Source of the DNA: Halalkalibacter oceani
Lineage (GTDB): Bacteria > Bacillota > Bacilli > Bacillales > Bacillaceae_D
DNA: 64,000 nt
Assembly (NCBI RefSeq): GCF_023715705.1
Contig: NZ_JAMBOS010000006.1
Location: 1-64,000 of the forward strand
Direction: 5' to 3'
Shown one piece after another: positions 1 through 7,574 of this stretch. Both the position numbers and the translations under genes were made by a program. Position 1 is the stretch's first letter. Each line of letters starts with the position of its first letter. The notes under the pieces are model-generated. The model was given only the letters and a program-made list of their open reading frames with translations, did no database searches and was not told the origin of the DNA.

Positions 1-90
1 GCCTTTGAGGTCTGGCCAGTAGAAGAAGTACAAATGGCGAACCGTTCAGTGGCCCTTTAGGGTCTGGTCAGCAACAAAGGCTTCCAGCCG
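1..90 (+). ncRNA. Unidentified structured RNA, 5' end outside the window
   Basis: No reading frame is convincing here. The segment folds on paper: GCCTTTG at 1-7 pairs with CAAAGGC near 75-81, and inside it CTGGCCA pairs with TGGTCAG allowing one G-U. A strong terminator follows directly, so this looks like the 3' part of a small stable RNA or a leader RNA. I could not assign a family; 6S-type RNA is one possibility but no diagnostic motif was recognised. Confidence 0.35.
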
Positions 91-97
91 TAGAACA

Positions 98-124
98 AAC
101 CACCCGTTCTCACGGGTGGTTTTG
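98..124 (+). terminator. Rho-independent terminator
   Basis: AAACCACCC and GGGTGGTTTT form a perfect stem around a short TTCTCAC loop, ending in a T run. It closes the structured RNA at the window start and separates it from the sigma factor operon. Confidence 0.8.
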
Positions 125-233
125 ATTCAAGTCTAAGAAAAGCCGCTGTGCAGTTTTCTTATTGGGAAAATGATAAGATAAGCTGGAATTTGAAAAAAGT
201 GTAGGGGTGCGGGCAACCGCTGTCGTCTATTAA

Positions 234-803
234 GTGTGTGGCGAAAAAGGGGGGAGAGAAATTAGCGATCAGGTTTTACTAGAGAAAATCAAAAACGGCA
301 ATGATCATGCCTTCAGGCTCATTGTGGAGAAATACCGCACAGAGCTTTTCCGGGTCATCTACGCGATTTTGCGTGATCAGAAGGATGCTGAAGATGCGAC
401 GCAGGAAGTGTTTATTAAAATCTATCATTCTCTCCCCACCTTCGAGAATCAGGGATTTAAGACATGGATGACGCGCATTGCTGTTAATCATGCGATTGAT
501 ATGAAAAGGAAGCGGGAGCGCAGACGTGAGGAAATAACTGAGCCGCTGGCGTCTCAAGCGGCAGTTTCAGCCAGGGATCACGTCGAAGCCGAAGTGATGC
601 TGACGGAAAAGCAGCGTCTCGTGCGGAAGAAACTCGATCAATTGCCGAGCAGCTACCGGGAAGTCGTCTATGATTTTTATATTGCCGAGAAAAGCTACCA
701 GCAAATGGCTGAAGAACAGCAGGTCCAGGTGAAAACGATTGAAACAAAGCTTTACCGGGCGCGACAGTGGATGAAAAAGCATTGGAAGGAGGAGGAGTTT
801 TGA
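234..803 (+). CDS. ECF-type RNA polymerase sigma factor
   Basis: Alternative sigma factor of the extracytoplasmic function group, directing RNA polymerase to a small stress or envelope regulon. Region 2 is visible at about residues 20-95 (DAEDATQEVFIKIY, TWMTRIAVNHAID) and region 4 at about 130-185 (LPSSYREVVYDFYI and the helix-turn-helix after it). The GTG at 234 has no Shine-Dalgarno sequence. An in-frame ATT at 261 lies six bases after AAGGGGGG and would give a normal ECF N-terminus, so the true start is probably 261. The stop overlaps the anti-sigma gene by ATGA, so the pair is translationally coupled. Confidence 0.9.
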   Translation: MCGEKGGREISDQVLLEKIKNGNDHAFRLIVEKYRTELFRVIYAILRDQKDAEDATQEVFIKIYHSLPTFENQGFKTWMTRIAVNHAIDMKRKRERRREEITEPLASQAAVSARDHVEAEVMLTEKQRLVRKKLDQLPSSYREVVYDFYIAEKSYQQMAEEQQVQVKTIETKLYRARQWMKKHWKEEEF

Positions 804-1252
804 TGAATCATATCAGCGAAGAACAATGGAAAACGTACGTACAGGATGAGATTGACCTCTCTACCCGGCGGCAGTATGAGGAGCATTTGTATCGCTGCGA
901 TCAATGCCTTGAGCTTTATCTGCACGCCGTGACTGCTTACGGGGAAGAGCTTCCTGATGTGACCGATTCGGCTGCCTTTACCGGACAGGTCCTTGAGAAA
1001 GTGAAGGAACAGCCAAAAGGGACGCGGGCTGAAGCGGCACGACCGTTTTATCAAAGGACAATTGTTCATTATACGGTCGCGGCGGCGATAACCGTCTTGT
1101 TCATGGCCTCCGGTCTCTTTCAGTCGCTCACCACTATCCAAAGTCCGGCGTTCACAGAAAGCTCGTCTTCGGTAACGGAGCAGCTTGTCAATAAAACCGT
1201 TGGCTGGCTCAATGTTATTGAACAAAAAAGTAGGGAGGAGAACGATCAATGA
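803..1252 (+). CDS. Membrane-anchored zinc-finger anti-sigma factor
   Basis: 149-residue protein expected to bind and silence the sigma factor encoded just upstream. The N-terminal cytoplasmic part has the HxxxCxxC motif of zinc-containing anti-sigma domains (His28, Cys32, Cys35). One transmembrane helix lies at about residues 89-109, followed by a short outer segment. The start ATG overlaps the sigma stop, preceded by GGAGGAGG. It overlaps the next gene by ATGA as well. The signal it senses is not evident from the sequence. Confidence 0.85.
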   Translation: MNHISEEQWKTYVQDEIDLSTRRQYEEHLYRCDQCLELYLHAVTAYGEELPDVTDSAAFTGQVLEKVKEQPKGTRAEAARPFYQRTIVHYTVAAAITVLFMASGLFQSLTTIQSPAFTESSSSVTEQLVNKTVGWLNVIEQKSREENDQ

Positions 1253-2322
1253 AAAATCCGATTTTAGCATTTTTATTAGCATTCTTCCCTGGCGGAGGCT
1301 TGCTTTATTTACGAAAGCCGCTTCGCGGGCTCGCCTATATGTTTGGAGAGTTCGGTTTAATTGTGATTTGCATTTTTCTGTATGCACATTGGGAATATGG
1401 GCTGGCGTTCTTTGTTGTGATAGCGGGTGTTATTCTTTACATTGTCAACCTTGTTGACACGGCGATTACCGCTTCGAAAACGGCATATCCGACGGCTGCC
1501 AATCAAGCGGAGGGCAACAAGAACCCGACTGAGGAGCAGGAACGTTTTTTTACGATTCTTCTCTCATTTATACCGGGTCTGGGCCATTTTCAACTAAGGC
1601 TGATGAATCGTGGTTTGACGCTGTTTATGGCGTTTGTCGGCACGATTATGATGGTCTTCTTCGTGACAGTCCTCACATCGAGAGAAGAGTTTTTGCTGTT
1701 TCTCGCCATTTTGCCGGTGATCTGGGTGTATGGATTTTTTGATGCGATCCATCAGCTAAATAAAAAGCACAAAGGAGAGGATTTGGTAGACCGCTCGATC
1801 CTCGAAGACATTGAATTAAATCGGGTGAATGGGAAGAAAAGCAAATCGATCGCCGTCGCCCTGTCGTTTTTTCCTGGCGCAGGTCACCTCTATCTCGGGC
1901 TCCAGCGACGTGGAATTCAATTAATGGCCGCTTTCTTATTTTCGATCTATATTTTGGACGTACTCAGGCTCGGCATATTTTTGTTTCTTATTCCGATTAT
2001 CTGGTTTTACAGCTTTTTTGACGGGCTGCAAAAGGCCTCCGTATATGGGAAAGAGGAACTGGATGATACACCGATTATTTCGTACCTTCTTAATCAGCAG
2101 AAATGGGTCGGTATCGGGCTCATTTTGCTCGGGCTTTACTATTTAACGAGTCAGATAGCATTGCCGGCGGTCGCGCCACTGCTCGATGAATGGCTTAATG
2201 TTGATTTCAGGTACTGGTTTGATCATTATTTCCAGACGACGATCGTCTGCCTGTTGCTTATTGGCGGAGGAATCAAGCTGCTGATCGGCAGCAAGCGGAA
2301 AAACAAGGAGGATGTATCATGA
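1249..2322 (+). CDS. Polytopic membrane protein with three internal repeats
   Basis: 357-residue integral membrane protein of unknown function. Three repeat units each start with a motif like FFPGAGHLYLG followed by a RG pair and a hydrophobic helix, near residues 10-40, 100-130 and 202-232. Similar short motifs occur in TM2-type and DUF5683-type proteins, but the triple arrangement is not one I can name. A C-terminal pair of helices follows. It overlaps the anti-sigma gene and the next gene by ATGA, so it belongs to the sigma operon and may be part of its sensing or response apparatus. Confidence 0.75.
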   Translation: MKNPILAFLLAFFPGGGLLYLRKPLRGLAYMFGEFGLIVICIFLYAHWEYGLAFFVVIAGVILYIVNLVDTAITASKTAYPTAANQAEGNKNPTEEQERFFTILLSFIPGLGHFQLRLMNRGLTLFMAFVGTIMMVFFVTVLTSREEFLLFLAILPVIWVYGFFDAIHQLNKKHKGEDLVDRSILEDIELNRVNGKKSKSIAVALSFFPGAGHLYLGLQRRGIQLMAAFLFSIYILDVLRLGIFLFLIPIIWFYSFFDGLQKASVYGKEELDDTPIISYLLNQQKWVGIGLILLGLYYLTSQIALPAVAPLLDEWLNVDFRYWFDHYFQTTIVCLLLIGGGIKLLIGSKRKNKEDVS

Positions 2323-3209
2323 GGGTTTGGCGTGTTGGTACGATTTCAATGGGAGCGTCCCTGCTCCTGTTGGGGGTCATTCTTTTAATCGCACAATTTA
2401 GTGAGGTCAGTGTTGCGCAAATTATGCTGGCCTGGTGGCCGGTCATTTTGATTATTTTAGGACTGGAGATGCTCGTCTACCTCTTTTTATCAAAGCAAGA
2501 AAAGCCGCTCTTGCATTATGATTTTTTAAGTATATTTTTTGTCGCGATTATTGGCACGGCCGGCATCGCCTTTGCGCTCGCCAGCTCGACCGGGTTGCTC
2601 GATTTTGTGGAGAATGAGCTGGCCCGGGAAGAGCGGACGCTTGATCTGCCGCCGGTCTCTCATGCGCTCTCGTCCGGGATCAATCGCGTCGTCGTCCAAG
2701 GCGGTCCATACCCGCTTACGGTTGAAGCGACAGCCGACGCTGAACTGTCGCTGTTTGGAACATACCGGGCTTCATTGGGCAAGGAGGACACGCTTTTGTC
2801 CAGACCGGAAGAATACGCCTCGATATATCAGCGCGGTGATACGCTTTATCTGATCGTCAAGCAGCTGCCGCAGGAAATCACCGCCTTCGGGCGAAGCACG
2901 CCGCAATTGGAAGCGACTATCTTTGTTCCGGGCGATGTTGAAGTGGAGGTCGTCGGGAAGGGGTATCCGGTCAACCTGAAGCCCCGCAATGCCGAGAGCA
3001 GCTGGACAGTCGAAAACGCTTCGGCCGTGTCCCTTTATTTACAGCGTGAAAATAATGTGGAGGTGTCGGCAATCAGAGTCGAAGAAACGGTGGGAGAGGA
3101 TGAAAGCATCAATCGCCTCCTTACAGAAGAAGGCAGCTTTATGTTAGGCGATGGAACGCATCAGATTACAATTATTGAAGCGTTTCAGCTTACATTAACG
3201 ATGGGATAG
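2319..3209 (+). CDS. Membrane protein with LiaI/DUF5668-like helices and outer domain
   Basis: Last gene of the ECF operon, 296 residues. The first 110 residues hold about four hydrophobic helices including AWWPVILIILGLEML, a pattern seen in LiaI/LiaF-type and DUF5668 membrane proteins. The remaining 185 residues look like a beta-rich extracytoplasmic domain comparable to the C-terminal part of LiaF-like proteins. Operon linkage suggests a role in envelope-stress sensing; this is inference. The gene ends before a divergent-facing strong hairpin near 3364-3408. Confidence 0.7.
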   Translation: MRVWRVGTISMGASLLLLGVILLIAQFSEVSVAQIMLAWWPVILIILGLEMLVYLFLSKQEKPLLHYDFLSIFFVAIIGTAGIAFALASSTGLLDFVENELAREERTLDLPPVSHALSSGINRVVVQGGPYPLTVEATADAELSLFGTYRASLGKEDTLLSRPEEYASIYQRGDTLYLIVKQLPQEITAFGRSTPQLEATIFVPGDVEVEVVGKGYPVNLKPRNAESSWTVENASAVSLYLQRENNVEVSAIRVEETVGEDESINRLLTEEGSFMLGDGTHQITIIEAFQLTLTMG

Positions 3210-3363
3210 GAACCGAAACCCCGGCTTATTCGAGGTCGTAGTAGCTGCGAGCTAATGAATGGGTTTAGCACATAGCGGCAATGGCTTCGCACGCTGCTCG
3301 TCAACGAGAAGAAAGTCACTCCTAGTTGACCTACAATCTTGCAGCGGCTTCGCGCATTGCCTC
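3210..3363. other. Intergenic stretch, no gene seen
   Basis: About 150 bases between the sigma operon and a bidirectional terminator. There are no start codons with ribosome binding sites. Short imperfect repeats are present, such as GCTTCGC occurring twice and a TAGTTGAC/GTCAACGAG pair. Nothing functional is identified. Confidence 0.4.
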
Positions 3364-3408
3364 AACAACAAGTCCCAAAAGCATTTGCTTTTGGGACTTG
3401 TTGTTTTA
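3364..3408. terminator. Bidirectional terminator
   Basis: A very strong stem pairs AACAACAAGTCCCAAAAGC with its complement across an ATTT loop, with A runs on one side and T runs on the other. It serves the sigma operon on the plus strand and the wall hydrolase gene on the minus strand, whose stop codon lies inside it. Confidence 0.85.
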
Positions 3409-4929
3409 GTCTATAACGCGTTGCATAAAGACGGCGAATTGCCCTCTTGTTACTTCCATCGACGGGCGATAGGTAGTCGCGGTAATACCGGCGACAATTT
3501 CGTTGGCATACAGGGTCTGGACGGCATGCTCATACCAGATGCCGTCGGGAACGTCGGTAAATGGATGGGACGTGCCTCCTGATTCAAACGAATACAGTCT
3601 CGTAAGCAGAACGGCCATTTGCGCCCGCGTTAATGGCGCGCTTGGCTGAAAGCTCGTCGCTGTCACGCCGGAGAAGATTCCTTCATCGACAGCAGCGGCG
3701 ATTGCTGCGTAATAAGGGTGATCGCGTGGAACATCCCGGAAATTCGGATTCGGCCGGTTATCAAAGGAAATTCCTTCGGCCCGCGCTAAAAGCGTCGCCG
3801 CCTGTGCCCGTGTTATCGAGTCATTCAGTCCGAAGGCTCCGTTTGGATAGCCTTGGATGACGCCACGTTCACTCAGCTGATAGATTGCTGTTGCCGCCCA
3901 GTGTCCGGCCGGCACATCCGAAAATTCGCCTGGTGCAGTCGGAGGCGCTGGTGGCGGCTCCACCGGATCAGGACGCTCTGTTCCTTGAGTGGTTAAATAG
4001 CTCGAAGCGACAAAGCCGTTTGTACCGTCACTTCTTTGAACAGGGTACCAGACAAAATGATTGGTCCGCACCGGGTTTGATTCATCGTAAACAAATGAGC
4101 CGGTAACCGTTAATGCTTCCCCCGCGCCAATCGTTCCAAGGCTTCTGCTTTCCCGGGTCGGTCTCTCACGGAACTGAAGACCTGCTGTTGTGGAATAAAC
4201 CGTATCGCCATTTAGAAAGTGATAGGTTGTTTCCGTTAAAGGACGCTCCGTTTCAAAATGAGCCGTTACGAATTCAATCGGTGCCCGCACCTCAGGATCA
4301 TAGCGGAAGTCGTCTGGTTCAAACGGAATTCTTACGAGCGGAAGGAGGTGGTACTCCTCGATAATATCCCAAACCTTCTCCTGATAGGCCTCTGTGTTCC
4401 GCTCGCCGGTAGCCTGGATGACAGGACTGTTGACCGGCATCGTTCCATTATAAGCAAGCACGGCAAAATACCAATGTTCAATTACAGCGCGATTGCCATC
4501 ATTAATCGTCGGCAAATCACGGCGGTCAAACATTTGATCGAGAATTTCCACACCGGCCTGAATATTATAGATCAGATCCGCTTTTAGTCTTTCAACATTA
4601 TAGTGCTGATAGTTCGTAATCTGCATCAGTCCGATTCCACCATCAGCGGTTTCAATCGCTTCGCCGTTAGGCTGGAAATGGGCCCAATCGCCATTTTCCT
4701 TGTGGGCAACCGCTTTAACGATTTCCGGTGGAATATCATAGGCGAGCGCCGTCTCCGTCAGCAGACAGTTGGTCACTTGATAATGCGGATTTTCTCCGGG
4801 GATAGGTTCATAGCCGCAGGCCTCAGCGACATCCTCCGCTGCAAAAGCTGGAGGAGACAGGAAGAGCATCGTAGCGAGCAAGCCCCCTGTCAGGCCGGCG
4901 AACCATTTTCTTGGTTTACACATAGTCAA
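3406..4929 (-). CDS. Secreted SLT lysozyme-like protein with SH3 and three SLH domains
   Basis: Exported peptidoglycan-active protein. After a signal peptide ending near PPAFAAED there is a soluble lytic transglycosylase fold at about residues 40-185 (HKENGDW with the catalytic-type Glu, then GGIGLMQITN). A bacterial SH3 domain follows (about 240-315), a proline-rich linker (PVEPPPAPPTAPG), and three S-layer homology repeats to the C-terminus, which attach it to secondary wall polymer. A longer reading to 4956 exists, but AAAGGAGG lies inside it and positions the TTG at 4929 nine bases downstream, so 4929 is preferred. Confidence 0.88.
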   Translation of the reverse strand: MTMCKPRKWFAGLTGGLLATMLFLSPPAFAAEDVAEACGYEPIPGENPHYQVTNCLLTETALAYDIPPEIVKAVAHKENGDWAHFQPNGEAIETADGGIGLMQITNYQHYNVERLKADLIYNIQAGVEILDQMFDRRDLPTINDGNRAVIEHWYFAVLAYNGTMPVNSPVIQATGERNTEAYQEKVWDIIEEYHLLPLVRIPFEPDDFRYDPEVRAPIEFVTAHFETERPLTETTYHFLNGDTVYSTTAGLQFRERPTRESRSLGTIGAGEALTVTGSFVYDESNPVRTNHFVWYPVQRSDGTNGFVASSYLTTQGTERPDPVEPPPAPPTAPGEFSDVPAGHWAATAIYQLSERGVIQGYPNGAFGLNDSITRAQAATLLARAEGISFDNRPNPNFRDVPRDHPYYAAIAAAVDEGIFSGVTATSFQPSAPLTRAQMAVLLTRLYSFESGGTSHPFTDVPDGIWYEHAVQTLYANEIVAGITATTYRPSMEVTRGQFAVFMQRVID

Positions 4930-5097
4930 AAAGCATGGCCTCCTTTGATCTTTCATTCACTCTTATTTATTTTGCTAGTTTAGAAGAGATTTTGCAAGAA
5001 AAGAAGGAAACAAAAATTGGAATAACAAAAAATAGATCAATAGACTTAGGGAAAGTATGATATGATGTTGTGCAGTTCGAGGTAAAGGAGTAAGCAA

Positions 5098-5832
5098 ATG
5101 AACGAACAGTTGAAGAAAGAAATTCATCAATCCCCTAAGCGGGAGCAGAAGCGGGCCGGCTGGGGAAAAAGAATTGCCGGGCTGATCCTCGCTGCTGTTC
5201 TTCTCTACTTTGTTGTTCAATATGAAGTGCTTTTCCGCTTGTTCGTTGTTCTTTTTCTAGCCGGGCTTGCTTATGTTGTCCTGTCAAGAACAAAGGAACA
5301 AAAACCGGAATTTCAGAATGAGCCAATAACATCGGTCCCTGAACCTGTAATGGCCAATCAGGAGACGATTATTTATGAAAAAGAATTGCAGAAAAAAGAA
5401 GAAGAGCTGACACTCGTCGATCTTGACCGCACGCAACTGCTCGAGGAGCTCTTTGCCAAAGCGCAGCTCCAGGAAGCGGAAAAGCAGACGTATCGGGAGA
5501 AAATCAGACAAAAGGATGCGGAGCGCTCGTCTTTACTGGAAGAGCTGGTGAAGGTAAAAGGCAGGTTCAGCACAGCAGTTACCGAGACAAAGAAATATTT
5601 TGTCAAAGCAGATCCGCTTAAAGAGGTGGCGGCGGCAATTGACCAAGAGAAAATCGCGGAAGGCTCCATCACGTCTTTAAACGAAATGATAAAGGAGCTG
5701 AGCAGCTCTTTGACGCCGGAGACAATCGAAGCGCTAAAAAAGCAGGACTATGTAGATGAAGAGTTAAACCTGACGAGAATAGGCTATAAAGCGTTGCGAA
5801 AAACGATGGAGAAAGCGCGGAAAGAGGGATAG
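5098..5832 (+). CDS. Unknown membrane protein with coiled coil
   Basis: 244 residues, family not recognised. A basic cytoplasmic N-terminus is followed by two closely spaced transmembrane helices (about residues 24-62), then a long charged region rich in Glu, Lys and Gln that should form a coiled coil (about 95-165), and a helical C-terminal part. The start ATG has a good GGTAAAGGAG site. It is transcribed alone, divergently from the SLH wall enzyme. The architecture would suit a membrane-bound scaffold or sensor, but no function can be claimed. Confidence 0.7.
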   Translation: MNEQLKKEIHQSPKREQKRAGWGKRIAGLILAAVLLYFVVQYEVLFRLFVVLFLAGLAYVVLSRTKEQKPEFQNEPITSVPEPVMANQETIIYEKELQKKEEELTLVDLDRTQLLEELFAKAQLQEAEKQTYREKIRQKDAERSSLLEELVKVKGRFSTAVTETKKYFVKADPLKEVAAAIDQEKIAEGSITSLNEMIKELSSSLTPETIEALKKQDYVDEELNLTRIGYKALRKTMEKARKEG

Positions 5833-5928
5833 GCGTCTTTGGTTAGTAAAATACGAAACGAGGGCGGGTCAAACGTATTTTCTATATGACTATCCGAACA
5901 AATGAAAAGCGGGGAATCCGTCGCTCCT

Positions 5929-6031
5929 GAAATAGACTTCGCTTTCCGCGGGAAGCTGGTGAGCCTCCTCGGGCTACGCCCTGTGGGGTCTCACCGTTGC
6001 TTTTTCTCCCGCAGGAGTCTCCGTCTATTTC
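5929..6031. repeat. Structured intergenic repeat with inverted ends
   Basis: About 100 bases bounded by GAAATAGAC and its exact inverse GTCTATTTC. The interior has further complementary blocks, for example GGTGAG with CTCACC and CCGCGGG with CCCGC. From memory, elements of this type (GAAATAGACGGAGACTCC...) are scattered between genes in many Bacillaceae genomes. It is noncoding and may be a mobile or attenuator-like repeat. Confidence 0.6.
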
Positions 6032-6049
6032 ATCCCTACGGTAGTGCTT

Positions 6050-6235
6050 TATTCGACTTTCAGGTAAACACAGTAGTTAGGGCTGAGGCTCGTTTTTGTT
6101 TTTTCGTATGGCTTGCATGGAATTTTTTTCGAGCCCCTTCACGTTCGGCCTACGTAGTCCATGCTTTTGTTTAAGATCGCAAAGACTCGTTCAAGCGTTG
6201 CTTTCCGTCTTGCAGAGATCTCTCTCTTTATGGTC
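6050..6235 (-). pseudogene. Decayed transposase C-terminal fragment
   Basis: Minus-strand translation gives ERVFAILNKSMDYVGRT followed by a stop, then in a shifted frame LEKNSMQAIRKNKNEP. This resembles the conserved C-terminus of DDE transposases of the IS1182/IS4 type (ERVFAD..., then a RGLKK.SMQA..L block). Stops and a frameshift interrupt it and no N-terminal part is present, so it is a dead remnant. Family assignment is from pattern memory and uncertain. Confidence 0.4.
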
Positions 6236-6303
6236 AAGCAACCTCTTTTTTCCCCATTCCGGGAGCGGGTTCGAAGCTCTGGATCGTGACAAATCCTTCT
6301 ACC

Positions 6304-6351
6304 AAAAAAGCCTGTCGACCCTCTCGCTTTTCGAGACTTTATCGACAGGCT
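6304..6351 (-). terminator. Second terminator downstream of selD
   Basis: AGCCTGTCGA pairs with TCGACAGGCT around a 25-base loop. On the minus strand the stem is followed by TTTTTT. It backs up the smaller terminator directly after selD. Confidence 0.7.
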
Positions 6352-6377
6352 AAAAAAACGCCTAAGGCGTTTTTTTA
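6352..6377. terminator. selD terminator
   Basis: AAAAAACGCC and GGCGTTTTTT form a stem around TAA. It overlaps the last bases of selD and works on the minus strand. Confidence 0.8.
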
Positions 6378-7424
6378 TTTTACGATGATTGGTTTGTCCT
6401 GTTTAGCCGTGACCGTGCCGATAACGACGGCCTGCGCCTCTTCGCGCTCCATCCGTTCAAGATAGAGCCGGGCATCTTCCGGCGGAAGGCTGATCAGCAG
6501 CCCGCCCGAAGTCACCGCGTCACATAAAATGCTTTTTTCAACGGCGGTAATCCGATCCGCATAGGAAACCTGCTCTTCAAGCCAGCGCTCGTTTGCTTTT
6601 GAACCGCCCGGGATAATACCTTGTTCCGCAAGCTCGCGAGTACCGGCAAGCAGTGGAACGTTGGCAAATTCAAGCTCGAAACTGACGTCGCTTCCCTTTG
6701 CCATTTCAAAGCTGTGGCCAAGCAGGCCGAATCCCGTCACGTCGGTGACAGCGTTGGGGTGAAGGCCTTCAAGCTGCTCGGCGGCGCGTTTATTCAGCGC
6801 GGCCATCGTTTCCGTAACGGCGAGCTCCTGCTCCGGCGTTACCGCGCCGCGCTTAATGCCCGTCGTCAAAATTCCGACACCGATCGGCTTCGTAAGAATC
6901 AGCCAATCCCCCGGTCGTGCGCCGACATTGGTAAAGATCCGGTCAGGGTGAGCGAGCCCTGTGACGGCCATCCCGAATTTAGGCTCCTGGTCATCGATGG
7001 AATGTCCGCCAACAATGGTTGCTCCGGCTTCCTTCGTTTTATCCGCAGCTCCTTTAAGGATCTCTGCCAAAATATCAGGCGCCAACGTCTTGATTGGAAA
7101 GCCGACGATATTTAAAACCGTCGTCGGTTTGCCGCCCATAGCGTAAACATCGCTTAAGGCATTGGCGGCGGCAATCTGGCCGAACATATAAGGATCATCA
7201 ACGACAGGGGTAAAATAATCAACCGTCTGAATCATTGCCAGATCATCAGTTAAGCGGTAGGCCCCTGCATCATCGGATGTATCCAAGCCGACGAGGACAT
7301 TTTCATCATGATCTTGCTTTGGTAAATGACGCAAAACTTGCGCCAGGTCCTCTGGACCAATTTTGCAGCCTCAACCAGCTTTTGTTGAAAAAGCAGTCAG
7401 GCGGATTTGCTGTTTATCGTTCAA
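6375..7424 (-). CDS. selD: Selenide, water dikinase, itself a selenoprotein (Sec18 via TGA)
   Basis: Makes selenophosphate from selenide and ATP, the Se donor for selenocysteine and selenouridine. Conventional reading would start at a TTG at 7334 and give a protein lacking the catalytic N-terminus. Extending upstream in frame crosses one TGA at 7373-7371 and reaches a TTG at 7424 with AGGGGG eight bases before it. The added segment reads RLTAFSTKAGUGCKIGPEDL, matching the SelD active-site region (AGCGCK in Cys forms) with Sec at the catalytic position and Lys21 after it. Total 349 residues, the usual family length. A GGTCC/GGACC hairpin lies 12 bases after the TGA. It is divergent from selA. 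Confidence 0.93.
7371..7373 (-). other. In-frame TGA read as selenocysteine in selD
   Basis: The TGA sits between GGT and GGC codons at the exact place of the catalytic Cys/Sec of SelD. Downstream, GGTCC (7358-7354) pairs with GGACC (7350-7346) across an AGA loop, and GCAAAA with TTTTGC may extend it. This is a plausible bacterial SECIS. Confidence 0.85.
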
Positions 7425-7574
7425 GTGAGCCACCCCCTAACATTTATATGAATAGTTTTTGCATCCTTCAATGTCTTATCCTACAATAGAAAAGAAAACA
7501 AAGTAAAGCAAAACGAAAGGGGCGTCATGTGCTCGCTTGACCACTGAGATCAAAAACGAAGAGGGGGAAGGGTA

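Larger units (their letters stand above)
5833..6350. other. Gene-free region with repeat and transposase remnant
   Basis: This 520-base gap holds no intact gene. It contains the palindromic intergenic repeat at 5929-6031 and a broken transposase C-terminus read on the minus strand, both listed separately. It ends with two stacked terminators for selD. Confidence 0.6.

Noticed and set aside
6259-6285. tRNA-like GGGTTCGAA with flanking GAGC/GCTC
   Set aside because: No acceptor, D or anticodon arm can be built around it, so it is not a tRNA.
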